Assembly (NCBI GenBank): GCA_041391765.1
Contig: JAWKNJ010000015.1
Coordinates: 143,700-207,699 of the forward strand
Direction: 5' to 3'
Origin: SHAN690 sp041391765
GTDB lineage: Bacteria > Bacteroidota > Bacteroidia > Flavobacteriales_G > Salibacteraceae
Length of the DNA stretch: 64,000 nt
This document shows, in pieces, positions 1 to 8,162 of this stretch. Within the stretch, counting starts at the first letter, position 1. Each line of letters starts with the position of its first letter. The notes under the pieces were generated by a model. It did not search any database. It saw only the letters and a program-made list of their open reading frames with translations, and was not told where the DNA came from. A program made the translations under genes and the position numbers.

Positions 1-2
1 AA

Positions 3-1115
3 TTAGTAGATCTTCACTCGCAGTATTTGCGGATTAAAGAGGAAATTGACAAGTCAGTATTAGACGTCATTGAAAGTTGCCAATTTATTGGCGGAGAACA
101 CGTAAAAGAGTTTTCCCGTGAACTTGAAGAGTACACAGGGATTAAACATGTGATTCCTTGTGCTAACGGAACGGATGCGCTGCAAATTGCGCTGATGGCC
201 ATTGATGCTCAACCCGGGGATGAAATCCTAACGCCAAGCTTTACTTACATAGCGACATGTGAAGTGATTGCCTTGCTTGGTCTTAAGCCGGTTTTTGTTG
301 AAGTAGATACTGACACATTCACTATGGATGTGGATGATGCTCGTTCAAAGATCACATCAAAGACCAAGGCGGTTGTTCCTGTGCACCTTTATGGACAATG
401 TGCGAACATGGATGCCGTGATGGATATGGCGGGTGAACATGGAATTAAAGTCATCGAAGACACAGCTCAAGCTTTAGGGAGCAAGTACTTTTCAAGAGAT
501 GGAGAAAAACCGGCTGGCGGTATTGGTGACATAGGAACCACTTCCTTCTTTCCCTCCAAAAACCTGGGTTGCTTTGGAGATGGAGGTGCGATTTTAACCA
601 ACGATGACGGACTTGCCGCGAAGATTCGCATGATTGCGAATCACGGACAAAGCAAACGTTACTACCACGATTCCATTGGAGTTAATTCTCGATTGGACAA
701 TATGCAAGCCGCGATCCTGAGAATCAAGCTTCGCCATCTAAACGAGTACATTGAACAAAGAAATCAAGCTGCCGAGTTCTACAACAAAGCTTTTGAAGGC
801 ATGAGCGAAATCACCACCCCGTTGACTGCGCCTTGGTCAAATCATGGATATCACCAATATACCATGAAGCTTCACGGTGTTGATCGTGAAGGATTGCAAA
901 AACACCTGGATTCAAAAGGAATTCCAACCAATATTTATTACCCAATCCCCGCTCACTTGCAGAAAGGGTACGCGCAGTATGGAATGAAGGAAGGTTCAAT
1001 GCCAAGAACTGAGCAGCTTACAACAGAGGTTCTATCACTCCCAATCCATACGGAACTGGACAACGAACAACTCAATTACATTGCGAATAGCATAAAAGAA
1101 TATATCAAAGGATGA
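3..1115 (+). CDS. wbpE: DegT/DnrJ/EryC1/StrS aminotransferase (WbpE/PorR type), 5' end cut by window
   Basis: PLP-dependent sugar aminotransferase, best matched to the WbpE group, which aminates a UDP-3-keto-N-acetylhexosaminuronic acid at C3. The frame is open to base 3 and reads LVDLHSQYLRIKEEI, a typical start region of this family. The TTG at 27 is therefore internal and the true start lies upstream, outside the window. The PLP lysine sits in FFPSKNLG (codon 558-560), followed by CFGDGGAI; EDTAQALG is the usual cofactor-binding stretch. The stop overlaps the next gene by 4 bases (ATGA), so the genes are co-transcribed. Context with a WbpD-type acetyltransferase and a UDP-HexNAc dehydrogenase supports the assignment. 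Exact substrate is inferred. Confidence 0.85.
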   Translation, partial: LVDLHSQYLRIKEEIDKSVLDVIESCQFIGGEHVKEFSRELEEYTGIKHVIPCANGTDALQIALMAIDAQPGDEILTPSFTYIATCEVIALLGLKPVFVEVDTDTFTMDVDDARSKITSKTKAVVPVHLYGQCANMDAVMDMAGEHGIKVIEDTAQALGSKYFSRDGEKPAGGIGDIGTTSFFPSKNLGCFGDGGAILTNDDGLAAKIRMIANHGQSKRYYHDSIGVNSRLDNMQAAILRIKLRHLNEYIEQRNQAAEFYNKAFEGMSEITTPLTAPWSNHGYHQYTMKLHGVDREGLQKHLDSKGIPTNIYYPIPAHLQKGYAQYGMKEGSMPRTEQLTTEVLSLPIHTELDNEQLNYIANSIKEYIKG

Positions 1116-2419
1116 ACATTGCAGTAGTAGGGACAGGATATGTAGGATTAGTTACTGGTACATGCTTAGCGGAAACCGGCAATCATGTTGTTTGCGTGGA
1201 TATTGATGAGGAAAAAGTAAATAAGATGCAAAATGGGATCATTCCCATTTATGAACCTCATCTCGATAAGCTTTTTGAAAGAAACATCAAGCAAGGAAGG
1301 CTTGAGTTTAGCACTCAACTACAAGATGCAATTGATCACGCTAGTGTTATTTTTCTTGCACTTCCCACACCTCCAGATGAAGATGGAAGTGCCGATTTGA
1401 AGTACATTCTAGGAGTTGCGAATGACATTGGAAAAAGACTAAAAGAATACGCCATTATCATTGACAAAAGCACGGTTCCAGTGGGCACGGCTGATAAGGT
1501 CAAAGTGGCAATTTCAGCGAATTACTCCGGTGATTTCGATGTTGTATCAAATCCTGAATTCTTACGTGAAGGCTTTGCGGTAGATGATTTCATGAAACCG
1601 GATCGTGTAGTTATCGGAACAGAATCGGAAAGAGCACGAGGTGTTTTGGAAGAGCTTTTTAAACCTTTTGTACGTCAAGGTAACCCGATCCTCTTTATGG
1701 ATGAACGCTCAGCAGAAATGACCAAGTACGCGGCAAACTCCTTCTTAGCAACCAAGATTACGTTCATGAACGAGATCGCCAACCTGTGCGAAAAGGTAGG
1801 TGCGGACGTTGACTCGGTTCGTATAGGCATTGGATCAGATACTCGAATCGGAAACCGATTCCTTTTTCCTGGTATTGGATATGGCGGAAGCTGTTTTCCG
1901 AAGGACGTTCAGGCTTTAGTTAAAACTGCTAAAGAATACGGTTCAGATATTCGCATTCTTGATGCCGTCATGGATGTGAATGAAACTCAAAAAACCGTTT
2001 TGGTTCCTTCAATACTTGAATACTTTGGAGACATTAAAGGCAAGCATTTCGCAATGTGGGGCCTTGCATTCAAACCAGATACTGACGACATACGTGAGGC
2101 TCCATCACTTTACATTGTTGAGGAACTCATCAAGCGAGGCGCTACAATAAAAGCCTACGATCCAGAGGCAATGAGCAACGTTCAACGAAAAATTGGAAGT
2201 CAAATCGAATACGCTTCAAATGAATATGATGCGCTCGACCGAGCGGATGCTTTAATCATATGTACCGAATGGGCTGTATTCAGAACTCCTGAATTTGCCG
2301 AGCTGGAAGAACGATTGAAGGCCAAAGTGATTTTTGACGGGCGTAACTTATACAGTCCAAAGAAAATGTCCGAGAGAGGATACTACTATCGAAGCATCGG
2401 ACGCGAAACTGTGAAATAA
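1112..2419 (+). CDS. ugd: UDP-glucose 6-dehydrogenase
   Basis: Oxidises UDP-glucose to UDP-glucuronate with two NAD+ in the cytoplasm. The N-terminus has the Rossmann motif GTGYVGLVTG (residues 7-16). The catalytic cysteine is Cys261 in GYGGSCFPKD. Length of 435 residues is normal for the family. It overlaps the gene before it by 4 bases and shares one base with the UDP-glucuronate decarboxylase after it, so product and consumer are translationally coupled. A second, different sugar-nucleotide dehydrogenase lies two genes on, so this one is read as the UDP-glucose enzyme. A UDP-GlcNAc specificity cannot be fully excluded from sequence alone. Confidence 0.88.
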   Translation: MNIAVVGTGYVGLVTGTCLAETGNHVVCVDIDEEKVNKMQNGIIPIYEPHLDKLFERNIKQGRLEFSTQLQDAIDHASVIFLALPTPPDEDGSADLKYILGVANDIGKRLKEYAIIIDKSTVPVGTADKVKVAISANYSGDFDVVSNPEFLREGFAVDDFMKPDRVVIGTESERARGVLEELFKPFVRQGNPILFMDERSAEMTKYAANSFLATKITFMNEIANLCEKVGADVDSVRIGIGSDTRIGNRFLFPGIGYGGSCFPKDVQALVKTAKEYGSDIRILDAVMDVNETQKTVLVPSILEYFGDIKGKHFAMWGLAFKPDTDDIREAPSLYIVEELIKRGATIKAYDPEAMSNVQRKIGSQIEYASNEYDALDRADALIICTEWAVFRTPEFAELEERLKAKVIFDGRNLYSPKKMSERGYYYRSIGRETVK

Positions 2420-3402
2420 TGAAGTCAACTCTAGTAACTGGAGCAGCGGGGTTTTTAGGTTCCCACCTTTGTGACCGTTTCATTAAAGAAGGGCATCGTG
2501 TTATCGGTATGGACAATCTGATAACTGGTGACCTAAAAAATATCGAGCACCTATTTAAGAACTCAAACTTCGAGTTCTATCACCATGATGTTAGCACATT
2601 CGTGCATGTTCCAGGTGAATTGGATTACATCCTTCATTTCGCATCTCCGGCCAGTCCTATAGACTACCTGAAAATTCCGATTCAAACATTGAAAGTCAGT
2701 TCGCTTGGAACTCATAACATGCTCGGGCTCGCTAGAGCAAAAAATGCTCGAATCCTGGTAGCCTCCACATCGGAAATTTATGGCGACCCAAACGTACATC
2801 CTCAAAACGAAGAGTATTGGGGAAACGTGAATCCCGTTGGACCCAGAGGTGTTTATGATGAGGCGAAGCGTTTTCAAGAAGCTATGACGATGGCCTACCA
2901 TCGAATTCACCGCATTGAAACGCGAATCGTTAGGATATTCAACACCTATGGTCCACGCATGCGTTTGAACGATGGTCGGGTTCTACCAGCATTTATTGGT
3001 CAGGCATTACGTGGTGAGGATTTAACCGTTTTTGGCGATGGAAGCCAAACAAGGTCTTTCTGCTATGTTGACGACCTTATTGAGGGTATCTATCGTTTAC
3101 TAATGAGCGATTATCATATGCCTGTAAACATTGGAAACCCAGATGAAATCACCATTCTTGACTTTGCGGATGAGATTATCAAGCTAACCGGAACAACTCA
3201 AAAAATCATTCATAAAGAACTTCCGGAAGGTGATCCAATGATGCGTCAGCCTGATATTACTCGTGCTCGTGAAATATTAGGCTGGGAACCAAAAGTGCAT
3301 AGAGCTGAAGGATTGAAAATCACTTATGAGTATTTTCAGTCTCTAACGAATGATGAATTGCACAAGAAGGAACATAAGAACTTTGAGGCTTATTTTAGGT
3401 AA
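2419..3402 (+). CDS. uxs: UDP-glucuronate decarboxylase (UDP-xylose synthase), SDR family
   Basis: Extended short-chain dehydrogenase that converts UDP-glucuronate to UDP-xylose via a 4-keto intermediate. Visible features are the NAD site TGAAGFLGSH at the N-terminus, STSEIYGDP around residues 116-124, and the active-site pair Tyr146/Lys150 in VYDEAKR. The stretch EYWGNVNPVG and the R-IFNTYGPRM segment are typical of UXS rather than of 4,6-dehydratases or 4-epimerases. It follows ugd with no gap, giving a two-step route to UDP-xylose. It could also stop at the 4-keto pentose, as ArnA does. Confidence 0.82.
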   Translation: MKSTLVTGAAGFLGSHLCDRFIKEGHRVIGMDNLITGDLKNIEHLFKNSNFEFYHHDVSTFVHVPGELDYILHFASPASPIDYLKIPIQTLKVSSLGTHNMLGLARAKNARILVASTSEIYGDPNVHPQNEEYWGNVNPVGPRGVYDEAKRFQEAMTMAYHRIHRIETRIVRIFNTYGPRMRLNDGRVLPAFIGQALRGEDLTVFGDGSQTRSFCYVDDLIEGIYRLLMSDYHMPVNIGNPDEITILDFADEIIKLTGTTQKIIHKELPEGDPMMRQPDITRAREILGWEPKVHRAEGLKITYEYFQSLTNDELHKKEHKNFEAYFR

Positions 3403-3405
3403 CTA

Positions 3406-3975
3406 ATGGATTACTTCGCTCACGAATCAGCAATAGTTGACGATGGTTGCAACATCGGAAAAGGAACAAAAATTTGGCACTTTTCTCACATCATGCCCAA
3501 TTGTACAATTGGGGAAAACTGCAACATTGGTCAAAACTGTGTGATTTCGCCCGAAGTTGTTTTGGGCAGAAACGTAAAGATCCAAAACAACGTTTCTGTG
3601 TACACTGGAGTGGTATGTGAGGATGATGTCTTTCTTGGACCAAGCATGGTATTCACAAATGTTACCAACCCAAGAAGCAATGTAAATCGCAGAGGACAAT
3701 ACACTAAAACGACTGTAAAGCGCGGAGCTAGCATCGGTGCCAATGCCACCATCGTTTGCGGCCATAATATCGGTGAATTTGCGTTCATTGGAGCCGGGAC
3801 GGTGGTCACCAAAGAAGTTCCCGCATATGCACTTATCGTGGGTAATCCAGGGCGACAAATTGGATGGATGAGTGAATACGGTCATCGGCTAGAGTTCGAT
3901 GAATCTGGATCAGCAAAATGCCCTGAATCGGGGGAATCATATAAATTAATGGACAATAAAGTCACGAAACAATAA
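3406..3975 (+). CDS. wbpD: Left-handed beta-helix N-acetyltransferase, WbpD/WlbB type
   Basis: Acetyl-CoA dependent transferase expected to acetylate the 3-amino group of a UDP-2-acetamido-3-amino-hexuronic acid, the product of the WbpE-type enzyme. The protein of 189 residues is built of hexapeptide repeats (IGKGTKIWHFSH, IGENCNIGQN, IGANATIVCG, IGEFAFIGAG). It carries NVTNPRS and ends its helix with VVGNPGRQIGW-like sequence (here IVGNPGRQIGW), which is usual for WbpD. It lies 3 bases after the decarboxylase and 5 bases before the dehydrogenase. The WbpB-type oxidoreductase needed between dehydrogenase and aminotransferase is not in the window and may lie upstream. Confidence 0.85.
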   Translation: MDYFAHESAIVDDGCNIGKGTKIWHFSHIMPNCTIGENCNIGQNCVISPEVVLGRNVKIQNNVSVYTGVVCEDDVFLGPSMVFTNVTNPRSNVNRRGQYTKTTVKRGASIGANATIVCGHNIGEFAFIGAGTVVTKEVPAYALIVGNPGRQIGWMSEYGHRLEFDESGSAKCPESGESYKLMDNKVTKQ

Positions 3976-3980
3976 ACGAA

Positions 3981-5282
3981 ATGGCTAATCTGTACGAGAG
4001 ACTACTAAATAAGGAAGCAAAACTTGGTGTAATTGGACTAGGATATGTGGGGCTTCCCATAGCACTGGCATTTGCCAAAAGGATTTCCGTTGTAGGATTC
4101 GATATCAATCAGAAGCGCGTTGAAATGATGCGCAAAAATGTGGATCCAAGCGAAGAATTGGAGTCTTCTGATTTTGAGAACAGCGATATTCATTTCACGC
4201 ACGATTTGAAGGACTTAAAAGATGTTGAATTCTTTATAGTCGCTGTCCCTACGCCTATTGATGACCATAACAAGCCTGATTTACGTCCACTCATAGGTTC
4301 ATCAACTACTGTAGGTCAAGTCTTGAAAAAAGGTGATTATGTTGTTTACGAATCTACCGTCTATCCGGGTTGTACAGAAGAGGATTGCATTCCAATTTTA
4401 GAAGAACAGTCGGGACTAAAATTCAAACAAGATTTCAAGGTAGGTTATTCTCCTGAACGCATCAATCCAGGAGATAAAGAACACACGATAACTAAGATCC
4501 TCAAGGTAGTATCTGGTTGTGATGACGAGTCATTGGATATCATTTCAAAAGTTTACGAAATCATTGTTGAGCCAGGAACACACAAGGCATCAAGCATTAA
4601 GGTTGCTGAAGCTGCAAAGATTATAGAGAACACTCAGCGAGACGTGAACATCGCATTAATGAATGAATTGAGTATCATTTTCAATCGTATTGGTATCAAT
4701 ACATACGAAGTGTTAGAGGCTGCAGGAACGAAATGGAACTTTCTTAAATTTTTCCCGGGTATGGTTGGAGGTCATTGTATCGGAGTTGATCCATACTATC
4801 TCACCTACAAAGCTGAAGAACTTGGATATCACGCGAGGATCATTAACTCTGGTCGCTATGTAAATGATTCCATGGGTAATTACGTAGCAAAGCAAACAGT
4901 TAAGAAAATTCTCGCTCAAGGAAAGAACGTTGCTGGTGCGAAAGTGCTCGTGATGGGAGCGACATTTAAAGAAAATGTAAGCGATATTAGAAATTCCAAG
5001 GTTGCTGACGTGGTGAAAGAACTTCGCAGCTACATGGTCGATGTACATGTTACTGATCCATACGCTAGTAGTGAGGAGCTAATGCATGAATATGGGTTTG
5101 GGTTAGTAGATAAATTGGATCGAGTTTATGACGCTGTTATAGTTGCCGTTAATCACGATGAATATGTCAAGATGTCCTCAACTGATTTCAGACAATTACT
5201 CAATGATGATAAAGGAATCCTCGTTGATGTCAAGGGAATTTATCGAAACAATATTTCTGACTTGAATTATTGGAGTTTATAA
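3981..5282 (+). CDS. tviB: UDP-N-acetylhexosamine 6-dehydrogenase (TviB/VipA/WbpO type)
   Basis: NAD-dependent oxidation of UDP-GlcNAc or UDP-GalNAc to the uronic acid. The N-terminal Rossmann motif is GLGYVGLPIA; the catalytic cysteine is Cys266 in MVGGHCIGVDPYYL; ESTVYPGCTEED and GYSPERINPGDKEH are strongly TviB-like. Length of 433 residues fits. It differs from the Ugd in the same operon (GGHC against GGSC), which argues for an N-acetylated substrate. It supplies the precursor for the WbpB/E/D branch or for a separate acidic sugar. Whether the substrate is the gluco or galacto form cannot be told from the sequence. Confidence 0.83.
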   Translation: MANLYERLLNKEAKLGVIGLGYVGLPIALAFAKRISVVGFDINQKRVEMMRKNVDPSEELESSDFENSDIHFTHDLKDLKDVEFFIVAVPTPIDDHNKPDLRPLIGSSTTVGQVLKKGDYVVYESTVYPGCTEEDCIPILEEQSGLKFKQDFKVGYSPERINPGDKEHTITKILKVVSGCDDESLDIISKVYEIIVEPGTHKASSIKVAEAAKIIENTQRDVNIALMNELSIIFNRIGINTYEVLEAAGTKWNFLKFFPGMVGGHCIGVDPYYLTYKAEELGYHARIINSGRYVNDSMGNYVAKQTVKKILAQGKNVAGAKVLVMGATFKENVSDIRNSKVADVVKELRSYMVDVHVTDPYASSEELMHEYGFGLVDKLDRVYDAVIVAVNHDEYVKMSSTDFRQLLNDDKGILVDVKGIYRNNISDLNYWSL

Positions 5283-5284
5283 GG

Positions 5285-6346
5285 ATGCAATTTGAGCGAA
5301 ACATTATAGTCACTGGTGGTGCCGGATTCATCGGTTCACACCTTGTTCGAAGGTTTGTAAGTAACTACCCGAATTATCGGATCATCAACGTTGACTGCTT
5401 AACATATGCTGGAAATCTTGAGAACTTGACGGACATTGAAAGAGCGCCAAATTACTTATTTGAGAAAGTTGATATCTGCGATCTTGCCGAAGTTCAACGT
5501 GTATTTGATACATATAATGTTGACTCTGTTATTCACTTGGCGGCCGAATCACATGTTGATCGTTCAATCTTAGACCCCTTGGCCTTCGTTAAAACTAACG
5601 TGCTTGGAACTGGCAATTTACTTCAAGCTGCTAAGGCATTTTGGAATAATAATTATTCTGGAAAGTTATTCTATCATGTTTCTACAGATGAAGTGTATGG
5701 CTCACTGGGATCTGATGGCTTTTTTACTGAATCTACGCCTTATGATCCGCGAAGTCCGTATTCGGCATCCAAGGCGAGTTCCGACATGTTAGTTCGATCG
5801 TATCACCACACGTTCAGATTACCAGTGGTCATTTCAAACTGCTCGAATAATTACGGACCAATGCAATTTCCAGAAAAGCTTATTCCGCTTTTCATATCCA
5901 ACATCACCGAAGACAAACCACTTCCTGTTTATGGAAAAGGAGAGAATGTTCGTGATTGGCTTTTTGTGGAAGACCATGCAGAAGCTATCGACTTGATTTT
6001 TAACAAAGGAAAAGTCGGTGAAACCTACAACATTGGTGGCGAAAACGAATGGACCAACATTGACTTAGTGAAGCTGCTATGTGATACTGTCGATGAATGT
6101 ACTGGCAATTCAAGGGGTTCGAGTCATGCGCTGATCTCATATGTGACGGATCGTGCGGGTCATGACTTTCGTTATGCCATAGATTGCTCTAAGCTCAAGG
6201 ATGAACTCGGCTGGAAGCCCAGAGAATCATTTGAATCTGGCTTAAAAAAGACTGTGGACTGGTATATTTCGAATCCAGACTGGGTCAAAAGAGTTAAATC
6301 AGGAAAATATCAGGAATACTACGAGCGACAGTATTTATATCGCTAA
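5285..6346 (+). CDS. rfbB: dTDP-glucose 4,6-dehydratase
   Basis: Second step of dTDP-deoxysugar synthesis: dTDP-glucose to dTDP-4-keto-6-deoxyglucose. It shows the NAD motif TGGAGFIGSH, the catalytic triplet in HVSTDEVYGSLG (Thr134, Asp135, Glu136) and YSASK (Tyr159, Lys163). A TTG at 5270 is in frame, but it lies inside the preceding gene; the ATG at 5285, preceded by AAGG, is taken as start. The other rml genes are not in the window. The gene converges on gldO with only 5 bases between the two stops. Confidence 0.9.
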   Translation: MQFERNIIVTGGAGFIGSHLVRRFVSNYPNYRIINVDCLTYAGNLENLTDIERAPNYLFEKVDICDLAEVQRVFDTYNVDSVIHLAAESHVDRSILDPLAFVKTNVLGTGNLLQAAKAFWNNNYSGKLFYHVSTDEVYGSLGSDGFFTESTPYDPRSPYSASKASSDMLVRSYHHTFRLPVVISNCSNNYGPMQFPEKLIPLFISNITEDKPLPVYGKGENVRDWLFVEDHAEAIDLIFNKGKVGETYNIGGENEWTNIDLVKLLCDTVDECTGNSRGSSHALISYVTDRAGHDFRYAIDCSKLKDELGWKPRESFESGLKKTVDWYISNPDWVKRVKSGKYQEYYERQYLYR

Positions 6347-6351
6347 TAGCA

Positions 6352-7179
6352 TCAGTAGCTCCACAAGTCATGTTCCATTTCGAAAAACCTTCTTTCAATC
6401 TCTTCTGCCTCTATTAGCGCCTCGGCACCCTGCAAGTATTCATTAAGGTAACGATCATACACATTACTTTCTTTTATGATGTAGCTTTCGAATATGCGCT
6501 TGTTAAGCATATCATCAAACGACAATTGGGCGCCATCATTTTTCGAATTAAAACATACCCACTTCGCGAACTCACTTCTTGATTCTTGATAATTGATCCA
6601 AAACAACCGCTTAAAACCTCTGAACTCGTCAGTTTCAGGATCCTTCACAAGCATAATTGGACAAATACCCACAATTCGTACTTCCATCACCGAACGTTGC
6701 TTGTCAAAAAACCAGTCTTCTTTTATTTCATACTGAATAATCTCATTCGATTCAACACGATCTTCATATGGCACCATGGTCTGTTGGCCAGTAATTAGAT
6801 GAATCGTTGGCACGGAATCGATACTTACCAAGACATCTTCCAGCTCAGACCGACTTAGCTCAGCACCGAACATGTCATCTATTCCTAGCGAACCAGGATT
6901 GTAGACCCTAACCGATCCTTCCCTTGCAGCAGCGGATATGTAATCAAATAATGAACGTCTGCCCTGTGTTGGTGTTTCTGGAAAATAAAACGGATAATTG
7001 ATTTTTTGACGGAGATCTATGCGTCTCCAAATTCGTTTCATCCACATAATATCCGCTTCACGGACAGGTGAAGCATTCACCACGGGCTGCGCTTCAAGTA
7101 CACTCTGTCCAACAATTATAGTCGGGACAGATAACAAAATCGGGGTGCACATTGAAATGATCAAATGCCGATTTTTCAT
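6352..7179 (-). CDS. gldO: GldN-family T9SS protein, second copy (GldO-like)
   Basis: Paralogue of the adjacent GldN; both share MW-(K/R)R-(I/V)WRR-(I/V)DLR-KIN-PFY and the block EIKE-WFFD-QRSVMEVRI-GICP, and both end in MEHDLWSY. The protein has 275 residues and an N-terminal signal peptide. In Flavobacterium johnsoniae GldO is partly redundant with GldN as part of the periplasmic GldK/GldN ring. Here the copy is separated from gldN by a strong terminator (7250-7276), so it probably has its own promoter or depends on read-through. Confidence 0.85.
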   Translation of the reverse strand: MKNRHLIISMCTPILLSVPTIIVGQSVLEAQPVVNASPVREADIMWMKRIWRRIDLRQKINYPFYFPETPTQGRRSLFDYISAAAREGSVRVYNPGSLGIDDMFGAELSRSELEDVLVSIDSVPTIHLITGQQTMVPYEDRVESNEIIQYEIKEDWFFDKQRSVMEVRIVGICPIMLVKDPETDEFRGFKRLFWINYQESRSEFAKWVCFNSKNDGAQLSFDDMLNKRIFESYIIKESNVYDRYLNEYLQGAEALIEAEEIERRFFEMEHDLWSY

Positions 7180-7243
7180 GGACTAATAACGCTCCCAGGG
7201 TGCCATGTATTGCCAAGACTTATCGATGAATAGGAGCACCTAG

Positions 7244-7276
7244 ACGAAAAAAGGCCGAGTATTTTGCTCGGCCTTT
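7244..7276 (-). terminator. Intrinsic terminator after gldN
   Basis: Perfect 10-bp stem (7250-7259 with 7267-7276, GGCCGAG core) and a 7-base loop. On the minus strand it is followed directly by a run of T. It lies between the stop of gldN and the start of gldO. Confidence 0.85.
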
Positions 7277-7300
7277 CAACAATAATTTCCTGACTTTTAA

Positions 7301-8152
7301 TTAATAACTCCAAAGATCATGTTCCATATTGAAAATGGATTCTTTCAACTTTTCAGCCTCGAGCAAAGCGTCAAGACCTTTACTATACTGGTCAATAGTT
7401 CTATCATAAACATTGGACATCTTGGTAATATAGCTTCCAAACTGACGCTTCCAGAAGATGTCTTCGTAAGTCCTTCTTTCCACATCATTGGATCGATTAA
7501 AAACCTCGGATTTCACGAAAACATAGCGAGCCTCAGGATAGTAAATCCAAAAAAGCTTCTTCAAACCTCGAAACTCTCCAGTCAACTCGTCCTTCACTGC
7601 CATCATCGGGCATATACCAATAATTCGCACTTCCATTACCGAGCGCTGACGATCAAAAAACCACTCTTCTTTGATCTCATACCACTTTACATCCGAAGAC
7701 TTAACATCTAAGGTAACCACCACAGGTTCCATTTCACCCGTCATGAGGTTCTCTGTGTAACTAGTATCCGTTTTAGATAGTAAGCCACGTACTTCGTCCG
7801 GTGTCATGCGTTTAGTGAACATATCATCATCGCTCAACGGACCTGGATCATACGCAGTAAGCGTTCCATCATTAAGAATCGATTCCTTAATAACATCGAA
7901 CAATGACTTTCGGCCTTGAACTGGTTTTTCTGGATAGTAAAATGGATGATTGATCTTTTCTCGCAGATCAACTCGTCTCCAAACTCTGCGCAACCACATG
8001 ATATCAGCTTCGCGCAGCGGAGAATATGGAATTACCCTTCTTTCTATAGTATGTTCAGGAGTGTAAATACCATCCAATACGTCTTGTGACTTGCCAACTA
8101 AGGCTAAACACAACGCAAATCCTAAAACGAAAACTAATCTCATGCTTTTCAT
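7301..8152 (-). CDS. gldN: Gliding motility / T9SS protein GldN
   Basis: Periplasmic partner of the GldK lipoprotein in the T9SS ring. The protein has 283 residues with a signal peptide (hydrophobic LVFVLGFALCLALVG, then KSQ). Conserved blocks are READIMWLRRVWRRVDLREK and EIKEEWFFDRQRSVMEVRI. It lies 10 bases after gldM and ends the porP-gldKLM-gldN unit, before a terminator. The next gene downstream is a diverged copy. Assignment of the operon-embedded copy as GldN and the terminal copy as GldO follows gene order in flavobacteria. Confidence 0.92.
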   Translation of the reverse strand: MKSMRLVFVLGFALCLALVGKSQDVLDGIYTPEHTIERRVIPYSPLREADIMWLRRVWRRVDLREKINHPFYYPEKPVQGRKSLFDVIKESILNDGTLTAYDPGPLSDDDMFTKRMTPDEVRGLLSKTDTSYTENLMTGEMEPVVVTLDVKSSDVKWYEIKEEWFFDRQRSVMEVRIIGICPMMAVKDELTGEFRGLKKLFWIYYPEARYVFVKSEVFNRSNDVERRTYEDIFWKRQFGSYITKMSNVYDRTIDQYSKGLDALLEAEKLKESIFNMEHDLWSY

Positions 8153-8162
8153 GACAGTAAGT

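Noticed and set aside
27..29. TTG as start of the aminotransferase gene
   Set aside because: The frame stays open to base 3 and the upstream residues match the family N-terminus, so the gene is cut by the window edge.
3427..3885. Antisense open frame in wbpD (152 codons)
   Set aside because: The hexapeptide-repeat gene on the plus strand is certain and the antisense product is low-complexity without a family.
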